Part shown: one piece after another, positions 6,307-8,683 of the stretch
Layout of the letters: each line of letters opens with the position of its first letter
Position numbering within the stretch: position 1 is the stretch's first letter
NCBI GenBank assembly: GCA_016935955.1
Contig: JAFGPY010000252.1
Coordinates: forward strand, 1 to 8,683
From: Planctomycetota bacterium
GTDB taxonomy: Bacteria > Planctomycetota > Phycisphaerae > FEN-1346 > JAACEH01
Direction of reading: 5' to 3'
Length of the DNA: 8,683 nt
The notes under the pieces: generated by a model
What the model was told of the DNA's origin: nothing
What the model saw: only the letters and a program-made list of their open reading frames with translations
The model's database searches: none
Program-made: the position numbers and the translations under genes

Positions 6307-7833
6307 ATGCTGGTTGAACGTAGTACGCTGCATCAGAGCGCGGTCGGGTCGCTGTTCTCGTTGCTCGGCAAGAGCGACAACCCGGACGCCCCCAGTTTCG
6401 AGCAGCACTTCGCGGAGACGGTCAACGCCATAACGCCGCGCGAGCAGACGCCGCGCCGCCAGGGGCAGGAATCGATCGAACAGGACGTGACGTCCTCGCG
6501 GCCGCGGACCGAAGCTCGCCGGGAAGATGACGCACCGACCAGAGAGATCGACGCCGGCGCGACCGAAACGCCCGATGTGGCTCCCGTCGAGACGGCGCCC
6601 CGGGCCGAGCGCGAACGGCCGAGCGACCGCGTCCAGGAGAAGGAGACCAGAACCGAGCCCGTCTCCCAGAAAACGTCCGCGGACACATCGAGCGACGGCC
6701 AGGAGACCGGTTCGTCGCAGCAGGAACCGGTCGTCTCTGCGCCTCGCCGGATGCAGGCCAAGGTGGCCATGTTGAAGGAACTGGTCAGCAGCGGCCAGGC
6801 CCTGGCGGGGACCCTGGTCACCCAGCCGGTGGTGGCCGAAGCCGAACTCGTCCAAGGCGTCAAGATCGAGGCGAAGGCTGCCGGCCAGGCCAAGGCCCTG
6901 GCGGCCGACCCATTGCCGGTCGGCGAGGTGGCGGCCGTCGAGGACGCGGAGATTCAGGCGGCGGCCCCCGAGGCATCGGCCGCAGTCGCGCAGGACTCAA
7001 CCCGTCAGCAATCCCATAAGACGCTGACCCAATCGTTCAAGCAGGTGTCCCGATCGGCCTCTTCCGACGCGTCCGAGGCCGCCGTGACCAAGACCCCGGC
7101 GGTCGAGCAGGCAAAGTCCGAGGCGGTCTCGCCTCAGCAGCAGAAGTCGGCCCCCTCGTCGAACGTCTCGCAGGCCAGAGCGTCCGTTCCGCAGACGCCC
7201 ACCCTGAGCGCCGACGTGGTCAGTGTGCAGGTCGTTTCGACCTCGGCCGGCGAAGCAACAACCGCGTCCGGCGGCAACGGCGCCGTCGAAACACCGGCCG
7301 TCGGCAAGATCGCCGGAGACACGTCGCAGAACCGCCTGGCCAGCGTTAAGGCGACCGCCGAGACCTCGCAGACACAGTCTTCGGACGCCGAGGAGCAGGT
7401 GGAACGGATCGTTCGCGTCATGCGGGCCAGCATCAGCCGCGGAGGCAGCCGCGTGAACATGCGGCTCGATCCGCCGGAGTTGGGACAGCTTCGCATCCAG
7501 ATGCAGATTCGTAACGGTGAGATGGTGGCACGCTTCGAGACGCAGACCGATAGCGCACGCAACTGGGTCCATAGTCAGCTCGGTTCGCTCCGCGAGGCCC
7601 TGGCCGGCCAGAACATCCGGCTGGTGCAGGCCTCGGTCGAGAACCGCGGCCCCGGCAGCGAGCAGACCGGCGGGCAGGCGGGCGGAACCGGCGGCTTTAC
7701 GGGCGGCCACGAGGCCGGGAGCCAGCAGCCGCAACAGCATAACGCACACGGCCAGGACAGCGCGCCGGAGTCGGAGATCCTCTGGTGGACCGAGCCGGCC
7801 GCCCAGGACAATGAAGTCAACGTGGTCGTCTGA
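6307..7833 (+). CDS. fliK: Flagellar hook-length control protein FliK
   Basis: FliK is exported during hook growth, measures its length and switches export from hook to filament subunits. The diagnostic part is the C-terminal hook-length domain, about residues 360-446, with RLDPPELGQLRIQMQIRNG (386-404; canonical LxPxxLGxxxVxxxxxxG), then WVHSQLGSLREALAGQNIRL and VQASVEN. The first 350 residues are low-complexity, rich in Ala, Ser, Thr, Glu, Gln and Val, as in FliK ruler regions, with little recognisable conservation. A tail of about 60 residues (447-508) is rich in Gly, Gln and His and ends with an acidic/hydrophobic segment containing a double Trp. The total of 508 residues exceeds Salmonella FliK (405). 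ATG 6307 has AGGGG at 6294-6298. The gene sits 22 nt after the MotE-like gene and before flgD, the usual place. Confidence 0.92.
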   Translation: MLVERSTLHQSAVGSLFSLLGKSDNPDAPSFEQHFAETVNAITPREQTPRRQGQESIEQDVTSSRPRTEARREDDAPTREIDAGATETPDVAPVETAPRAERERPSDRVQEKETRTEPVSQKTSADTSSDGQETGSSQQEPVVSAPRRMQAKVAMLKELVSSGQALAGTLVTQPVVAEAELVQGVKIEAKAAGQAKALAADPLPVGEVAAVEDAEIQAAAPEASAAVAQDSTRQQSHKTLTQSFKQVSRSASSDASEAAVTKTPAVEQAKSEAVSPQQQKSAPSSNVSQARASVPQTPTLSADVVSVQVVSTSAGEATTASGGNGAVETPAVGKIAGDTSQNRLASVKATAETSQTQSSDAEEQVERIVRVMRASISRGGSRVNMRLDPPELGQLRIQMQIRNGEMVARFETQTDSARNWVHSQLGSLREALAGQNIRLVQASVENRGPGSEQTGGQAGGTGGFTGGHEAGSQQPQQHNAHGQDSAPESEILWWTEPAAQDNEVNVVV

Positions 7834-7848
7834 GACGAGCAGGAACCT

Positions 7849-7869
7849 TGCGGCTCTTCGAGGGCCGCA
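7849..7869 (+). repeat. Inverted repeat between fliK and flgD
   Basis: TGCGGC (7849-7854) and GCCGCA (7864-7869) are perfect inverted repeats 9 nt apart, and the loop can pair further (CTC with GAG around TTC, leaving GG bulged). The hairpin would end 3 nt before the flgD ribosome binding site. There is no T-run after it, so it does not look like an intrinsic terminator; an RNA-processing, stability or translation-control role is only a guess. In GC-rich DNA such a repeat may also occur by chance. Confidence 0.4.
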
Positions 7870-7872
7870 CAC

Positions 7873-7879
7873 TAAGGAG
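7873..7879 (+). promoter_or_regulatory. Ribosome binding site of flgD
   Basis: TAAGGAG lies 8 nt before ATG 7888. It selects that ATG over the out-of-frame ATG at 7881, which is only 1 nt away. Confidence 0.7.
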
Positions 7880-7887
7880 TATGCACG

Positions 7888-8340
7888 ATGGCAGACAGTG
7901 TCACAGCGGCGTCAAGCACGGGAACGACGACCAGCAGCACCGGAACGTCGCGCGGCCTGGAGGACATGTCGGGTATGGACTTCCTGAAGCTGCTGATTAC
8001 GCAGCTCAGCAACCAGGACCCGATGGAGCCGATGAAGAACCAGGAACTGCTGGAGCAGCTGTCGGCCATTCGCAGCCTGGAGTCGAACATGACCATCAGC
8101 GAGAAGTTCGAGGATCTGCTGTCGGCCAACCAGAGCCTGGCGACCCAGCAGGAACTCTCCAGCGCGACGTTGCTGATGGGCACGTACGTTACCGGCCTGA
8201 GCACGGCCAACAAGTTGGTCCAGGGCTACGTCGACCGCGTGATCGTCAACGACTCGGGCACGAGCGTGCAGGTCGGCGACTACGAGATTCCGCTGGAGAA
8301 CGTCCGCCAGGTCGGCTGGAGCGACGCCACGGACGAATGA
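7888..8340 (+). CDS. flgD: Flagellar hook cap / hook assembly protein FlgD (short form)
   Basis: FlgD caps the growing hook and is needed for hook subunits to polymerise. The protein has 150 residues, against about 230 in enterobacteria. After a Ser/Thr-rich export-type N-terminus (1-22) comes the FlgD signature at about 31-66: DFLKLLITQLSNQDPMEPM followed by NQELLEQLSAIRSLES, where the canonical form is FLxLLxTQLxxQDPxxPxxxxExxxQLAxxSxxE. The remaining part (about 96-143) reads as a small beta domain: GTYVTG, VQGYVDRVIV and VQVGDYEIPLENV. This matches the outer Tudor-like portion, with the usual inserted Ig-like domain absent, as in the short FlgD of Bacillus. The stop is a normal TGA, and there is no sign of frameshift. 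It lies 54 nt after fliK and 181 nt before flgE. Confidence 0.93.
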   Translation: MADSVTAASSTGTTTSSTGTSRGLEDMSGMDFLKLLITQLSNQDPMEPMKNQELLEQLSAIRSLESNMTISEKFEDLLSANQSLATQQELSSATLLMGTYVTGLSTANKLVQGYVDRVIVNDSGTSVQVGDYEIPLENVRQVGWSDATDE

Positions 8341-8521
8341 CGCGCGAGAGAGCCGCGGCCCGGTCGGTCGCGGCATGAGGGCGGCTCGGGCGGGACGGCC
8401 CGGGTCGAGTCGGGCAGGAGGCCGCTGGAAGCAGACAAGTGAACCGGGCCGGACCCCTTCGGGGCGAGCCCATCTGAGGCCGAACGACTGGCGTTCCGCC
8501 TCGTGAAAATGGAGGACAACT
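8341..8521 (+). other. Longest gap of the window, between flgD and flgE
   Basis: This 181-nt stretch is very GC-rich. It contains a possible nested hairpin: GGGC (8446-8449) with GCCC (8468-8471) outside, and CCCC (8454-8457) with GGGG (8461-8464) around TTC inside. No T-run follows, so it is not a clear terminator. No convincing sigma-70, sigma-54 (GG-N10-GC) or sigma-28 promoter was seen. It ends in the flgE ribosome binding site. I see no supportable gene in it. Confidence 0.45.
8511..8515 (+). promoter_or_regulatory. Ribosome binding site of flgE
   Basis: GGAGG lies 6 nt before ATG 8522. The ATG at 8509, which runs into this site, is out of frame with flgE. Confidence 0.7.
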
Positions 8522-8683
8522 ATGGGTCTGACGTCAACTCTCTATGCCGGCTTGAGCGGTCTGGATTCCAACGGCATGCAGTTCGAGGTCATCGGCAACA
8601 ACATCGCCAACGTCAACACGACGGGCTTCAAGGCCCGCCGCGTGCTGTTCCAGAGCCAGTTCAGCCGCACGCTGGGCATCGGC
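8522..8683 (+). CDS. flgE: Flagellar hook protein FlgE (3' partial)
   Basis: Only the first 54 residues are in the window; the frame is open to the last base. The N-terminus has the rod/hook-protein signature: LYAGLSGLDSNGMQFEVIGNNIANVNTTGFKARRVLF, where 'SGL...........NNIANxxTxGFK' is shared by FlgE, FlgF, FlgG, FlgB and FlgC. These residues form the D0 helix that packs in the core of the hook. The assignment as FlgE rather than FlgG or FlgF rests mainly on position directly after fliK and flgD and on the opening GLTSTLYAGLSGL. FlgE polymerises into the hook under the FlgD cap, with length set by FliK, so it is the direct substrate of its two upstream neighbours. The length and central domains cannot be judged. 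Confidence 0.87.
   Translation, partial: MGLTSTLYAGLSGLDSNGMQFEVIGNNIANVNTTGFKARRVLFQSQFSRTLGIG

Noticed and set aside
5568..6308. Minus-strand open frame of 246 codons opposite the MotE-like gene.
   Set aside because: Low-information Leu/His/Arg-rich translation; the + strand gene has a ribosome binding site, membrane segment and operon position.
6997..7872. Minus-strand open frame of 291 codons opposite fliK.
   Set aside because: Antisense to the conserved FliK C-terminal domain; composition-driven and without motifs.
7848..8378. A 176-codon + strand open frame covering flgD in another frame.
   Set aside because: The flgD frame has the FlgD signature and a well-placed ribosome binding site. 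The alternative is low-complexity Gly/Arg/Asp/His-rich sequence with no match.
8375..8506. A 43-codon frame in the flgD-flgE gap.
   Set aside because: It has no ribosome binding site and an Arg/Gly/Ser-rich translation typical of GC-rich noncoding DNA.
1..8683. Search for mobile elements, defence genes, CRISPR repeats, tRNA genes or a novel accessory system.
   Set aside because: Nothing of this kind is visible; the window is filled by flagellar genes in a standard order on one strand.

Overview
This window is a single, densely packed block of flagellar genes, all on the + strand. In order it holds fliE (5' end cut by the window), fliF, fliG, fliH, fliI, fliJ, a motE/ylxF/flbB-like gene, fliK, flgD and flgE (3' end cut by the window). 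Together these make the rod-MS ring adaptor (FliE), the MS ring (FliF), the rotor/switch protein (FliG), the cytoplasmic export ATPase complex (FliH, FliI, FliJ), a membrane coiled-coil protein of the MotE/YlxF/FlbB type, the hook-length ruler (FliK), the hook cap (FlgD) and the hook subunit (FlgE). The order therefore follows assembly from basal ring through export apparatus to hook.

The DNA is GC-rich and almost all coding. Genes are joined by overlaps (fliG/fliH, fliH/fliI) or by gaps of 6 to 65 nt, with one larger gap of 181 nt between flgD and flgE. No promoter, intrinsic terminator, tRNA, rRNA, CRISPR array, insertion sequence or phage gene is visible. This looks like the inside of one long transcription unit whose promoter lies upstream of the window and whose end lies downstream. 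The first complete gene is fliF at 366; fliG, fliH and fliI use GTG, TTG and GTG starts, and the other complete genes use ATG.

Organism: the gene order (fliE-F-G-H-I-J-motE/ylxF-K-flgD-flgE) is the one known from the Bacillus fla/che operon and from spirochaetes, but the high GC content, the divergent FliF and the style of the FliI and FlgE sequences suggest a Planctomycetota-like bacterium (possibly the Phycisphaerae side). That is an inference from recalled family features, not a search result, and I hold it at about 0.5.

I did not find an undescribed system here. The points most worth a second look are the divergent MS-ring protein FliF, the MotE/YlxF/FlbB-like protein between fliJ and fliK, the short FlgD without the usual inserted domain, the perfect glycine ladder in FliH, the non-ATG starts in the middle of the operon, and inverted repeats in the two gaps flanking flgD.
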